From Agapetus fuscipes (lineage: Eukaryota > Arthropoda > Insecta > Trichoptera > Glossosomatidae): DNA of 64,000 bases. Below, piece after piece: positions 50,360-62,100 of the stretch. The position numbers were made by a program, and so were the translations under genes. Location of the stretch: the NCBI GenBank assembly GCA_951799405.1, contig OX637363.1, positions 5,580,001-5,644,000 on the forward strand, written 5' to 3'. The notes under the pieces were generated by a model. The model was given only the letters and a program-made list of their open reading frames with translations. It searched no databases and was not told the origin of the DNA. How positions within the stretch are numbered: position 1 is the stretch's first letter; each line of letters starts with the position of its first letter.

Positions 50360-50815
50360 TGTAACGAAATACACTGGTAGATGCTTATTGGTGTACGTGT
50401 GTTTTGAGAGAATGTTCTGGCCCAGACGATTGTAATTGTAAGGTGTGTATGTAGGTAGGAAATGGACTCTTCATGAAATAAATATGTCCAGAATCGTCCA
50501 TACAACTGTGGTAGTGGAAGTTTCTAGGCCAGGCTGGAATGGCCCCTAGGTTCCGCTATAAGAAGGGCGACAATCGGCTGAAGCGAGTTAGTCTTTCGAA
50601 GCACTCACACAGAGGGATATCTAGTTACTAGGGCGACCAATATGGTGTAAAATAAATGTAATCTGTACGAAATAAATAAGTGTGTTAAAATAAATCTGTT
50701 AAAATAAGTCAGTTAAAATAAATCTATTGTAAGAAAGTCTGTGTAAATAAACTGCATGGCTAACTTGTGTTGAACTTGTGTTTTAATTAAAAGAACCCTC
50801 AGGTAAAACGTAACA
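50360..50815 (+). repeat. Solo LTR, 456 bp, with 4-bp target duplication
   Basis: Starts TGTAACG and ends CGTAACA. ATAT flanks it at 50356-50359 and 50816-50819. A TATA-like CGCTATAAGAAGGGCGACAA is followed by AGTCTTTCGAAGCACTCAC, a typical promoter and start region. AATAAA-type motifs lie downstream. There is no internal sequence, so it arose by LTR-LTR recombination of a full element (probably Gypsy-type) inserted in hAT-1. Confidence 0.8.
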
Positions 50816-51388
50816 ATATTTTAAAAGGATATTGCAGGGTATTCGCAGTGTCATTGAAATATTAATACTTTTTTCAATCAATAGTTTTTTGTAAGTAAGG
50901 TACTCGTATGGAATGAGATGTTGTTTATTCATTGTTTTTGAATGTACATATTGTTGTTTTTATAATAAATTATAAATATTAGTAATATCTTTTGTTTTGC
51001 AATTTTTTAAACCTAAATTTTGATCAAATCAAACCTAAAAATTACACCGAATCTCCATGTTTATCATGAAAAATAACGCGAATTTCCCTGTTTTTGATCA
51101 ATAATAACGCGAATTTCCCAAAAAAATAACGCGAATTTCCCAAAAAATAACACCCCTTGTTTCCAGTCCCTACCTATGAGAGATGAGCCAGAAAAGCTGT
51201 GACCTGGCTCACGTATGCACTTTCATATATAACTCATTTGTTCACTGGCTGCGGCTCAAACAAAACTTTTTTTTTTTCAAGTAAATTTAGAAACAAATAT
51301 GTGTTTTCCATTTTTTTTACAAATAACTTGATGAGGGACAAGTTTAGTAGAGACGCAATTATGATGTTATACAAGCCAGTCAACAACA

Positions 51389-51632
51389 TCATCTAATCTA
51401 ATCTAAGTTGTACAGATATGTAACATTGGAGACTCACATTATATGCATTCTCACAAGCAGACACGTTCAAGCTCGCGCATGTGGACCTACAGTATAAAAA
51501 TCTAATCTCAAATGAACATTTTACCCTGCAACTCTTGCAGACCTTCCTTGGAACAGGTGTGATATTTGCAAAGTGAACCATTTTCTACTGCATCTTTGGT
51601 CAGCCACATACCAACCTGTAAAACAAGGAAAC
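51389..51632 (-). repeat. RTE-1 LINE 3'-end copy
   Basis: ATCTAATCTAATCTAAGTTG to CCAACCTGTAAAACAAGGAA, with small deletions. Confidence 0.8.
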
Positions 51633-51762
51633 AAAATCGGCAATCAGGTTTTTTCCCCATAAAATATTTTCTGTGTTTCCATATATTTATTTATCACATT
51701 TTGGATAAAACATTTTAGTTTGCCGCCTTTATTTATATTGGACTTATTGGCAAAGAAAAACA

Positions 51763-51925
51763 AGTCTGTTTGACAGCTCAGTTGATAGGACGCTTGCGTT
51801 CTAAGCTAGAAGGTTAGGGTTCGATGTAAAAATGACTTCCCATTCCGGTGTTTATTTCAAATCTTTTCACAAAAAATGAGATTCTGTCTCCCGAGATCAG
51901 GGAAATTCCCACTTCAAGTGCGGCC
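51763..51925 (+). repeat. SINE-B fragment, diverged
   Basis: Head TTGACAGCTCAGTTGATAGG, partial B box GGGTTCGAT, then TGACTTCCCATTCCGGTGTT and body to ATTCCCACTTCAAGTG. Confidence 0.7.
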
Positions 51926-51989
51926 TTGGGAGCAACTCAGCAAGAGGTTTCAATATGTGTGTAGTTAAGTTTTGTGTGGCGTATAAAGT

Positions 51990-52165
51990 GTTGCATACTA
52001 CTGTAACTGTACCTGTAACTCTGTCGCCATTCCGATAGGGGTCGCCAGAGCCTCTGCAGAGCTGCCTACATTTCTTCGTATCCTGACAACTCTCAATTCT
52101 CTTCATTTTATTCTTTTACGCTCACTTTGTAAATCCCATTCTTTCACAACCTCTTTGCTACTTTT
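51990..52165 (-). pseudogene. RTE-2 LINE 3' end
   Basis: The minus frame reads VVKEWDLQSERKRIK and, after a short deletion, MKRIESCQDTKKCRQLCRGS, with GDP replacing the usual GHP. The tail has TACAGT-type units. Confidence 0.75.
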
Positions 52166-52384
52166 GATTTTAAACAATCCAAGTAGCATATACTCGTATA
52201 TCCTTGTTATTCTCTGGTATCTAATGATTTGATAAGGATTCATTATCATCCTGTATTGGGCATCTAGAGCTATCACATTACGTGCTATCATTTGCCAGCA
52301 ATAATCAACATCATCACTCACCCTTGAGATCATTATTGAGCAGGTCACTGACAGGCATCACTCTTAGCTTATCTATTATCTAAG
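52166..52384. other. Unique DNA, possible unassigned coding remnant
   Basis: A minus frame reads SRVSDDVDYCWQMIARNVIA then LDAQYRMIMNPYQIIRYQRI. The composition looks protein-like, but I cannot assign it. Confidence 0.25.
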
Positions 52385-52465
52385 TTGAACGGAATTTGAT
52401 GCGTAATATTGTAAATGTATGATAAATTTTAATATATATTTGCAACTTTGATTTTAGATGATAGA
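52385..52465 (+). repeat. RTE-1 LINE terminal fragment
   Basis: Only the last part, ATATATTTGCAACTTTGATT, is recognisable. Confidence 0.5.
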
Positions 52466-52471
52466 CTTCCT

Positions 52472-53000
52472 TGACTTATAGGTTAGTATGCGGCTGACCA
52501 CCCATGGGGCTGTCCATATATTACGTCATTCGGATTAAAGGGGGGGGAGTCTGGTCTGCGGATGATGGCAAATGATGTACGAGTACCAAAAGTGACGTCG
52601 TTCTTGTAAATACCAATTTCTACAAAATATTATGTGAGTAATATAACATAATTCATTATTAAGCTCATCCATTATTACAGCAAGAGGGGGGGGGGTGTCA
52701 TTAGATAATGACTATAGGATGATTGTAGGGGGGGGGGGGTTGAAAATCGGCCAAAATCGATGACTTAATTTATGGACGGCCCCCATGCTGTAGAAAATGG
52801 TTCACTTTGCCAATGTCACCCCTGTTTCAGGGAAGGACGACAAGAGTTGCAGGGTGTATCTATGTCCATTTGAGATTTGGTTTTAAAGTTGTAGGTTCAC
52901 ATGCAGCATGTGCAAGCGCGAGCTTGTACGTGTCTGCTTGTGAAAATGCATGTATAATGTGAATCTCCAATGTAACATATCTTTGCAACTTAGATTAGAT
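52472..53000 (+). repeat. RTE-1 LINE 3'-end copy interrupted by MITE-2
   Basis: TTCCTTGACTTATAGGTTAG to CACCCAT at the left, then CATGCTGTAGAAAATGGTTC to TTTGCAACTTAGATTAGATT at the right. The MITE sits between, duplicating CAT. Confidence 0.9.
52506..52793. mobile_element. MITE-2 copy 3
   Basis: Ends GGGGCTGTCCATATATTACG and inverse, ending GGACGGCCCC. CAT is duplicated at 52503-52505 and 52794-52796. The empty site is known from the other RTE-1 copies, which proves the 3-bp duplication. Confidence 0.95.
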
Positions 53001-53382
53001 TCTATTACGTACATAAAAGGTTTTCCTGTTTGTAACCGGTTAAAACTAGACTAGGTGTTAAAAATATGCAGCGTAGTTTTCACTAGAAATATGCATAGAT
53101 ATAGGTACAGAAGTTGGTAGTATATAAGCCTTCGAGGTCACAGTACAGGTCACGTAGGTACAAATGCACATATTATCGTCTAGGTTCGCATGTTGACTAT
53201 TGCGCTTTTGTGTTTCCCTCCCAAAACGTAGAGTTGTAGCCGTAAATATAAGCCGCCCCCCTAAATGGTGCAGGAGGGAGGTAGGGGGACAATCCCAGGT
53301 CAGGGCAAACTACGTAATACATGTATCAATGGGGCAACACACAAATTATACCTAATTGCGTAGTACAGCTTCACATAGTTAC
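53001..53382. other. Unique DNA, nothing recognised
   Basis: No feature identified. Confidence 0.4.
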
Positions 53383-53610
53383 GGCTGACCACCCATGCTG
53401 TAGAAATTGTTCACTTTGCCAATGTCACTCCTGTTCCAGGGAAGGTCGGCAAGAGGTGCAGGGTGTTTGTTCATTTGAGGTTTAGATTTTAATTTGTAAG
53501 TTCACAATCAGCATTTGTAAGCGCGAACTTACACAGGTTTGTTTGTGGTCATGTATTTGATATGAGCTTTAAATGTTAACATATCTTTGCAACTTATATT
53601 ATAGATATAT
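53383..53610 (+). repeat. RTE-1 LINE 3'-end copy
   Basis: CGGCTGACCACCCATGCTGT to TTTGCAACTTATATTATAGA. Confidence 0.8.
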
Positions 53611-53624
53611 CTAGATTTCCTGAA

Positions 53625-54125
53625 ATCGGAAATCCGACTTTGATGTATGGAAGTGAAGCATTGACAGGGAATGATAGCGAAATGAGTAAAGTATGTACTT
53701 ACGGTGGAAATGAAGCATTTGAGAAGTATGACAGGAAAAACTTTGAGGGATAGAGTTAGGAATGAATGGGTAAAAAAAGAATGTAATTTGAAAAATGATG
53801 TGAAAGTTAAAGTACAAAAGAATGTGATGAGATGGTTTGGGCATGTGGAAAGAATGAATGATGATAGACTGACAAAGTATGTATACAAAGAAAGTGTGAA
53901 AGGAAAAAGAGGGAAGGAAAAACCGAGAAAAGTATGGAGTGATCAGATTGAGGAGATTGTGAAAGAATGGGATTTACAAAGTGAGCGTAAAATAAGAAAA
54001 TGCATGAAAAAGGTGATGGATATGAAGGAATTGAAAGAGGTATGTCAGGATAGGAAAAAATGGAGGCAACTCTGCAGAGGCTCTGGCCACCTCTAGCGGA
54101 ATGGCGACAGAGTTACAGCTACAGT
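53625..54125 (+). pseudogene. RTE-2 LINE 3' third, best-preserved ORF end
   Basis: A frame of 130 codons (53704-54096) reads MEMKHLRSMTGKTLRDRVRN, VMRWFGHVERMNDDRLTKYV, GKEKPRKVWSDQIEEIVKEW and VCQDRKKWRQLCRGSGHL to a natural stop. Upstream frames (PTLMYGSEALTGN) are shifted. This is the reverse transcriptase C-terminal region; the catalytic domain is absent by 5' truncation. A short UTR and TACAG-type tail follow. Confidence 0.85.
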
Positions 54126-54128
54126 GGG

Positions 54129-54286
54129 GAAGTCTCATCACCACGGTAGATCCTACCTACCGAATATCGGTAATATTTGTATGAAGACCTGTCAATCCAA
54201 GATGGCCGCAAGTGAACAGCTGAATAGTCTTCATACAAATATTACCGATATTCGGTAGGTGAGAATTACCGTGGTGATGAGACTTC
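54129..54286. mobile_element. MITE-5 copy 2, uninterrupted
   Basis: Nearly a perfect hairpin. GAAGTCTCATCACCACGGTA at the left and its inverse at the right, with arms of about 60-65 bases. The loop contains CAATCCAAGATGGCCGCAAG. It abuts the RTE-2 tail. Confidence 0.8.
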
Positions 54287-54351
54287 CAGCCTTCTGTAAA
54301 AAAAATGATGAAGGAGCCTATCCACCTTCAAATTGTTGTTTTCTTTGCCCC

Positions 54352-54560
54352 GAGTACGCAACGCAACCAAGCCACACATGTAGTGCAAGCAACTTCGTGC
54401 CTGCGTTATCCCCGAAGGGATCGCATGTGGCGATTCGGGACCTATTTATTTTTACGGGTAAGGGGGCCGGCCTCATACCAACCGCACTTTCAGTTGAAAC
54501 GGGAGCTTCCCCAGGGGTGTAGGAATTTTTGAACCCATCGAAGAGGAGTAAATAGAAAAA
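54352..54560 (-). repeat. SINE-B 3' part joined to a SINE-A piece
   Basis: Minus strand: GGAATTTTTGAACCCATCG-like SINE-A body at 54520-54560. A deletion then leads into SINE-B (GAAAGTGCGGTTGGTATGAG, GTAAAAATAAATAGGTCCCG) ending TTGCGTTGCG. It looks like a SINE-A/B dimer with its middle removed. Confidence 0.65.
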
Positions 54561-55330
54561 TATATCAATATACAATCGCACTCCTAGCGAATGATTTAGT
54601 TTTATTATATATATAGTAGTTAATATTTATTTTTCCTTATTTACGAAATGTTTTATATTTACGTCTAAAGGTGAGGTTTCATTTCTTGCGAAAGCTGAGT
54701 AAACGTCGCCGCGACAAAATAAAATAGCTGATACCACCATAAAGTCAGGGATAACAAGAACTAATGAGATTTTTTTATCACACAACAATTGAGATTTTTT
54801 TTTAATCCTTTTTCGATTCACTTCTCATCATAAGACTTTTTTCACTGTTTACAAACAAAATGATTAATGTTTTTCACTTTTTGTTGGGTGATTAAATAAA
54901 AAAAATGTTACTTAATTAATTCTTATACCTATATATATATAGATTCTCGTTTGTACTAACGTGTAATAAATGGAACAAAGTGTTGGTACGGCACGGCCTT
55001 CCTATGAAAATGCATCGCAATAACTGTTATTGTCCACGTCGCCATTTCTGTAAAAACTAGAGCAGCCTTGTAGAGACGACTCACCCCAAGTCTTCCATGT
55101 ACCTATATACTCCACCTCTATGTACTCCACTGCTGGATATAGGCATCATATTATCATTGCACCGCAAGCAAAATATCGAACGCCCAGACTGGCTACGTGT
55201 GCCAGGTCACGGCATTACAAATCAATAGATTTGCATCTTTACAGTGTATAATATTTTTTAATGGAAATTAAAAAAATAAAAATAATAATGAATGAAATAA
55301 TTTCAAAAGTAAAAAAAAAATGCAAAAATA
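54561..55330. other. AT-rich DNA, small SINE-B trace near 54680
   Basis: TTTCATTTCTTGCGAAAGCT and GAGTAAACG resemble the SINE-B body. Nothing else recognised. Confidence 0.35.
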
Positions 55331-55402
55331 TTCCGGTACCGGGAATCGAACCCGAGCCTCCTGGGTGAGAGCCAGGTATCCTAGCCACTAGACCATACCG
55401 GA
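55331..55402 (-). tRNA. tRNA-Glu(CTC)
   Basis: A 72-base cloverleaf on the minus strand. The acceptor TCCGGTA/TACCGGA is fully paired, with D-arm GGTCTAGTGGCTAGGAT and anticodon loop CTCTCAC (CTC) on a CCTGG/CCAGG stem. The T-arm GGGTTCGATTCCC acts as B box. A T-run within 20 bases downstream serves as pol III terminator. It charges glutamate and reads GAG. Confidence 0.93.
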
Positions 55403-55686
55403 GATGAATAACGTGGCAATTTGTATGTACTTAAGCATGTTTACTTAAAAAATTTGTCAGTACTCCGTACGAGAATCGTTTTTTTTTTATAATGGAGATA
55501 ATTTTTGTACATCGGAGGTTATTTGAAAAAAAAGGATACTTCATGTCTCACTATGTTGAATTTGCAAATAAAGCGTTTTTTTTTAATCATGACGGATCAT
55601 GACCATCGATAAATTATATAAAGTAGAAGAGCTTTTTTTCATTCAGTATTATTAAAATGAAATTTGAAAAAAAAATACAAAAACAC

Positions 55687-55758
55687 AGGTTCCACCGAGA
55701 TTTGAACTCGGATCGCTGGATTCAGAGTCCAGAGTGCTAACCATTACACCATGGAACC
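55687..55758 (-). tRNA. tRNA-Gln(CTG)
   Basis: A 72-base cloverleaf on the minus strand. The acceptor GGTTCCA/TGGAACC is fully paired, with D-arm TGGTGTAATGGTTAGCAC and anticodon loop CTCTGAA (CTG). The T-arm is GAGTTCAAATCTC. A long T-run downstream acts as terminator. It lies 284 bases upstream (minus-strand sense) of tRNA-Glu, in the same orientation. Confidence 0.95.
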
Positions 55759-55759
55759 G

Positions 55760-57310
55760 TGGAAGCGCCGAGGAAATTTAACAGTACTAGAATAGTATGA
55801 AGTTAAGTTGACTAGTTGAAAGCTTACAATGTTTCGGTATTTTGTCGTACAAAAATACTAAAAAATGTGCTGCATAGACATTTTACATCGATCTGTCGTT
55901 TTTTAGAATATGTAGTTTAAAAATCGAGTTGGTTTTTGAAATACGTTTCTATCCATTGAGGAACATAATACCTCAATGTTTCTATCCCTCTCCTCCCGTA
56001 AACGATTAATATATAGTACGATTACTGAGTACGATCGATTGTACTTAATTATTATTTTTAAATCGATACGGTTTTCAATACGAGACTTTTCTTGGCGAGC
56101 AAATATCAGTCTTGTATAGGGCTGCCGTCCTTAGCAATCAATGACAAAATATTTGTATGCATTCTTCCTAGTAAATATTGTACATGCTAATTCACGAACG
56201 GATCTCATTTCTCTATCGATATTTTTTTCATTTGCCCATCCCTAGTTGACTAGTGCTTCAAATCGTAAAATAAAGGATTCTAGCACTGCCATCTACCAAT
56301 TTATTTTAAAACTATTTAAAAAATGTTACCCACTATGCATCTGAATATAGAAATGTGGCAAGAAATATGAGCACACGACTGCAGATGGCAGTAACCTAAA
56401 AAACAAAACCCCAATGCTAAAAAAACTCAGTAAAAATTAAAATGTTCTATATATTTGATGGCTACAAATATTTCAATTTTTACACCCACCGAGCAATACC
56501 CAACAGGAATGTACGTAAAAGAAACATTTTTTCTCGCGATTTACTTATTTCGTAGTCTGTAATAAACTGATGAGCTTGGGGGCTAGATAAAAGAAAATGA
56601 CGTCTTCCCGCCGGGTTGCTAACTAACCTTGTCATCTCGATCATGCTATGACGCCAACGCGGAGAGAGAAAGTTGTTGGTAATATTTTAATTTATTATTT
56701 ACCAGTGTAATAATCATATAACAATAATAATGTCACTGTATAAACTATAATGGGTAATTTTCCGCACCCCTTGGGAAGAAATAATTATTCAATTAGGTAT
56801 TTACATGCAAAAAAAAGTAGGATATATTCTAGACGAGGTGTTAGAAACTAATGACCGTGAAATGACTTACATTACTCCAAGTATCATTATATTCAAAATC
56901 ATCTACCCCATTTTATTTGAAAAGTGTATGGAAACTAAAGCAGCGCCTCTAGTGAGCACTTTAGTTTTCATATATTTTTTTAAAAAGTAAAGTTTTGTAG
57001 TTGGAGAATAGAAGATAATAAAAGCCTTCCCCTTGTCATGTGCCCTCCACTGGTTACTGGTTGCCAACTACAATTAGATTATCCCTTCCCTGTCGTCACT
57101 CGTCACGTGCTAGCACGGCTCCGTCACGTGTCGGCACGTGTCGCCAGCACCTCATATCACAGCTAGATTGATAACCACTGATCACCAATTAAATTGTAAA
57201 CATTTATAATCTGCACACGATAGAAACATCATGCCACACCTATTTTATTTCAAAAAAACTTAACACTTTTTTTGTAGCATTTCATTGGTTGATTTTAGTA
57301 CCTACCTACG
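55760..57310. other. Unique AT-rich DNA with an E-box trio
   Basis: No repeat family or gene recognised. Three CACGTG motifs lie at 57104, 57125 and 57135. Confidence 0.4.
57104..57140. promoter_or_regulatory. Cluster of three CACGTG E-boxes
   Basis: Three palindromic CACGTG sites within 37 bases in an otherwise AT-rich region. These are the preferred sites of Myc/Max, USF and CLOCK-type bHLH proteins. Function is inferred only. Confidence 0.3.
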
Positions 57311-57665
57311 CTCTACGCAACGCAACTAAGCTACAAATATAGTGCAACTTCTTGCCTGCGTTATCAACGAAGGGGTCGCACGTGGCGATTCGGGACCTAT
57401 TTATTTTTACGGGTAAGGGGGCCGGTCTCACACCAACCACTTTCAGTTGAAGTGGGGGTTTCCCAGCTCCCGGGGGGGCTTTTTCTCATTTCTTGTGAAG
57501 GCTGAGTAAACCTTGAGATCGAACCCTTGCTCTCGGCATGGAATGCAAGCATTCTACCAATTGAGCTATTTACCTTTTTACAAGCTTAGTCGTCGTCGCT
57601 ACAAAGCGCCAATTCTCAAGCAAGACCCAGTTGCTGTTAGGCTGGATCGACCTTTGGTGACACTA
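57311..57665 (-). repeat. SINE-A/SINE-B heterodimer, SINE-A 5'-truncated
   Basis: SINE-B (57315-57570) ends TAGCTTAGTTGCGTTGCG on the minus strand. The junction GCTTGTAAAAAGGTAAATAG leads to SINE-A, which is kept only to CGATCCAGCCTAACAGCAAC. Confidence 0.8.
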
Positions 57666-57974
57666 TGTACTGTGAGGGTTTTTCCTCTGTCAGATGATCG
57701 ACACAATTAATAATATAACAACCACATTAAATGTTTACTTTTATTCGTTTCACAATTATTTATAACCACAACACAATAATATTTGTTATTCTCATTTACA
57801 CCAGCTTGTGGCTCTCCCGCCAGGGAAGCTTCTTCTGCCCTTCTGCATTCTTTTGTTTTCCTTTTTTTATTCAAATTCAAATCTAATGTTCCATTCCACC
57901 AAACAAACAAATTCATCTCGTTACAATACGTAATATAATTACAATTAGTTTTAAATAAGTACCTATACAGTTTG
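57666..57974. other. Unique DNA flanking the BEL/Pao element
   Basis: Nothing recognised. Confidence 0.35.
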
Positions 57975-58560
57975 TGGTGACGCATGAATAGCGTCATCTA
58001 TTTTTAATTTTAATTAATAGTCTAAGAAGCGAATTTCATGTTGGACTTTCACAATCTGAAAAAAGTGCGGATAAAAATCGCAAGATGTCGGTATGAACTT
58101 TTTTGACATCCAACGTGAAATCTCAAGATTTGATGACTTCCTTTTCCGTCGTTGTTCGCAGTAGACACGTTTTTATATGTCTCGCGACCGATTTGAAATT
58201 TACCGTTAAAAATTCTGTGAGTGAGTGTGTTTGTTTTACATATAACTTGCAAGTGTGGCAGTTCGTGAACAAAGCTCATCTCCATAGGATCCTGAGAAAC
58301 GAGCATCATCTTGGACCAGAGCACAATTTGAGGTGAGTGGAGATCCTTTTGATTTTCGCTTCTTTGGTACGGGATAGTCGTCCAAAATTGAAAGCCACCT
58401 ATTGAAGGTTGGCTTTTGTTGAGAGAAAATACCATAGGCATTAGATCTGTGTATTTTATATCTCGCATTGGAGAATACGTTACAGTTTCTCTATTTGTCT
58501 TTTTTTGTATTTTATATACATACCCCCTGAGGGGCAAAACTTACAACTTGCCTCCCCAGT
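57975..58560 (+). repeat. BEL/Pao 5' LTR
   Basis: The start is fixed by alignment with the 3' copy. The end is inferred from the primer-site candidate; CCTCCCCA (58551-58558) is the likeliest terminus. It contains a strong splice-donor-like TGAGGTGAGTGG at 58330-58341. Confidence 0.8.
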
Positions 58561-58561
58561 T

Positions 58562-58577
58562 TGGTCCTTCGTAACCT
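58562..58577 (+). other. BEL/Pao primer-binding site candidate
   Basis: TGGTCCTTCGTAACC begins with TGG a few bases after the presumed LTR end. TGGTCCTTCG-type sites are, as I recall, common in BEL/Pao elements. The cognate tRNA is not assigned. Confidence 0.55.
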
Positions 58578-59106
58578 TATCGAAACCAGAATGGTTGACA
58601 TGAAACGGATATTCAAGGATACTGTGTCGATAGTTAATTGTTAAGAACATAATGTAATATGCCTTTGTATTAGAATCCATATTCTAGCATTATTCATATT
58701 GTGTACAAAAATTAACGAGTGTCATATTATATATTTTTGCTGTATGTAGGTAGTTATTTTTTAATAAGTGTTGAATACACAGTAGGTACATATATTTGTT
58801 AGTTGCGGAATTAAAACACTGATGATACCTATCCATTAGCGATTAGGTATTCATACAGCTGAGCGTTGTCTACAGGTGCCTACCTACCTTTGTTTATATT
58901 TTTATATAAATGTCATTACAAGTTTGTTATTGTTTTTTTTCCATTAGTAAATAAACTATCTGGAGAAAGTAAATATTATGATACATACTGACATAAAATA
59001 AATTCAACTTTGAGGCAAATCGATTTCTTCTTTCAGAACTGAAAGTAGGTTTTTTCGATTTTGTTACCGTTTCTTCATTTTTTATTGTTTATTTTAAATA
59101 GTAAAC

Positions 59107-62100
59107 ATGGCGGATGCTTTAACAAGAACTTTGGTTATATTGAAAGAGAAACAAAAGGTTTATTTTGAAAGAATAAATAATTTATATAAACTAGGAAAAA
59201 ATGTTTCTAATTTTGCATCCAGAGAGAATAGTAATTTTTTATCGGCTTCCAAGGAAGCAGGAAGCTGGGTGAAAAAGTACGAAGATTTGATAGATCAAAT
59301 AAATGCACTTTCTTTAGAGATAGACCCAGAGGCAAAGGTAAATTATCAATCACTTATGGCCTTTGAAGAACTTTATAGTAAAATAATGGATGTTAGGGAA
59401 AGAATTTTAAAAACCGAAACACCACATGTATCGACTCAAAGTGGGCCTAGATATGAGGTAAAATTACCACCCATACAAATTCCTTTGTTTGATGGGAATC
59501 CAAAAAATTGGTCACGATTTTTTGAATCCTTTAAGGCAAACGTCCATCTAAATACAGGGTTGTCAGACGCCCAAAGAGTGCAATATTTAACAGGCAACTT
59601 GACGGGAAAGGCAGCGAACATATTTTCGGGAATTGTACCGTCAGCGGAAACCTATAACGTGGTCTGGGACAGTCTTGTTAAAAAATATCAGGATAAACGT
59701 GCGCTAGGAACATATTACATAAATAATATCCTTGATTTAAAGAAGGCCGATCACACGGCTGCCTGTCTTGATGGCTTTATTGAGAAGTATGCCGCTTCCA
59801 TTGCAGCATTAAAGCAATTAGGTATTACAGATGTGGGAGATTTTCTTTTATTTAATTGCGCTTTGCGTAAATTGAATTCGTCTACAGTTATGGCCTTCGA
59901 GCTTTCGCTGAAAGACATCGAAATACCTTCTTGTCAGAATCTTATCAGTTTTGTTCAACAACAGGTCAAAATTTTAGAAAGATCGCACGTAAATGAATCG
60001 AAGTCGGTTTCCGAAGCTTGCCATTCGAATACACGCGTGAGGAATAATACGACAAAATCTGTGAGTGGTCGTGCGTTCCTCGCAAGTGGTAGAGTGTCTA
60101 CTGGGGACACTCTCTCTTGCGTTTTGTGTAAACGAAACGACCATAATAAATTATATAAATGTGTGAAATTTAAAAACTATTCTCCTAAGGAAAGGTATGA
60201 ATTTATTAAATCAAAACGGGGTTGCGTTCGTTGTTTGAGTGTTACCCACTGGTCTCATTGTACTGAGACAGGAACTTGTCAAATTTGTAATAAGGGACAT
60301 CACACCCTTCTGCATTTTGACGACAATGAGAATAATGCCAGACGAGTAGTCAAGAATGCTGAGCAGGGACATCGGCTGTCGCATTCAGGTGATGATATGC
60401 AAGGGTCGGGTGTACCCTCGGTTTCTTTAAGTGCAAATGCTCGGGTGAATGCGAGCACGGTGCTGTTGGCTACGGCACAGGTTTTTGCCTGGTCAAATTG
60501 CAAGAAAAATAAGATGATAGTTAGATGTCTTGTTGATAATGGTTCTCAAAACCATTTGATAACATTAGAATGTTGTAGAAATATGAATTTACATATTGTT
60601 CCTCTAAATAATTCAGTAATTAGAGGAATCGGTCTTTCTGCACGACCGATACATGGATGTGTCAATTTTGAAATACAATCGAGGTACAATCCTCAAAATA
60701 CTTACAAGGTTGACGCGTTGGTGGTGGATCAGATCACGGATCAGTTACCTTCTAGGTACATTGATAACAGTGATATGACTTATTTAAAGGACATTTCAAT
60801 GGCTGATTTGTCCTGGAATGTCCCTGGAGTTGTGGACATTGTGTTGGGTGCACAATTGTTCCCTTTCATCTATTTGGGTAAAATAATAGAGTCAAAGTCG
60901 AAAGCGCCACCTGCATTATTGACGTCCTTTGGCTATGTATTGATGGGAGATTGTCCAAAGAGTGTTTCAGCTGCAGACAGTTGTCACGAATCTTTTTCTG
61001 CATTGGTTGTAAAAGATGCGGATTTATTATTACACAAGTTCTGGGAGTTGGAAGAAATCCCAGTGAAAAAGTTCTTAAGTCCAGATGAGACAGCGTGCGA
61101 AAACTCCTTTGTATCTTCTGTGACTAAAGACGAGGCAGGTCGTTACTCTGTTGCTCTACCCTTTTGTGCTGATCCTGAAAATTTGGGCAACTCACGAAAT
61201 ACTGCATATCGGCGTTTCTTGTTATTAGAAAGAAAGTTTAAGCAGTTACCGAGTCTGCAGGAGAATTATAATTCGGTAATAAATGACTATATTCAAAAGG
61301 GATATCTCTCTGAAGTGGCAGAGTCAGATATTGGTGAACATGGATATTATATTCCTCACCACGCTGTAGTGCGTCAAGACAAACCTATGCCTCGCATTGT
61401 TTTAGATGCTAGTGCGAAAACGCATACTGGGTTGTCACTCAATGATGTACTACATTCTGGGCCAAATTTACAGGCTGATTTGTTTCTCCTTTTATTAGAT
61501 TTTAGGCTGTTTCCTGTCGCGATGACAGCAGATGTACAGCAGATGTATTTGCAGGTTGGTGTATTTGTTGACCACCGTAGATATTTGAGAATATTATTTC
61601 GTTTTTCTGAAAAGGAGAAAGTTCGAACCTTTCAATTTAATAGGGTTCCATTTGGATTAAAGTGTAGTCCTTTCTTGGCCATGCGATCTGTGCGTCAGTT
61701 GGCATCGGACATGGCTGAACGTTTTTCGGAAGCCGCCAAAGTAGCTGGAGCCAGGTTTTATATGGATGACCTGGTTCAGTCTGTGGCAGATGAGGCTTCG
61801 GCTGTTTCTCTGGCAAAAGATCTCGTAGCTTTGTTCAAATATGGTGGCATGGATCTGGTAAAATGGTCAAGCAATTCATCTTATCTATTAGATAGTCTTC
61901 CTAACTCACATAGAGGTTCCATAAAATTTGATGATGATAAAGGCGTAACTCTAAAAGTATTAGGGTTGTCTTGGGATCCAGTTAAGGATAATTTCTTCTT
62001 TACTTCGAATGACTCTCAGCAAAAATGCACGAAGCGATCTATTTTGTCAGTTGTAGCTCGTTTGTTTGATGTTTTGGGCTTAGTCGCACCAGTTATACTG

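Larger units (their letters stand above)
49719..51172 (+). mobile_element. hAT-1 DNA element remnant
   Basis: Ends TAGGGACTGGAAA and TTTCCAGTCCCTA are inverse. Flanking 8-mers CTTATGAG (49711-49718) and CCTATGAG (51173-51180) match at 7 of 8 bases, fitting a hAT insertion. Both subterminal regions repeat TTCGCG/CGCGAA words. The interior holds a zinc-finger relic, a tRNA-like patch and a solo LTR. A further end fragment is at 28925-29234. Confidence 0.8.

Noticed and set aside
52166..52348. Minus frame SRVSDDVDYCWQMIARNVIA
   Set aside because: Protein-like, but not assignable and fused by chance to an RTE-2 tail; kept only as an uncertain remnant.
58049..58680. Open frames of 162 and 77 codons in the BEL LTR, repeated at 63539
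   Set aside because: They lie inside the LTR and recur simply because the LTR is duplicated; no motif supports a protein.
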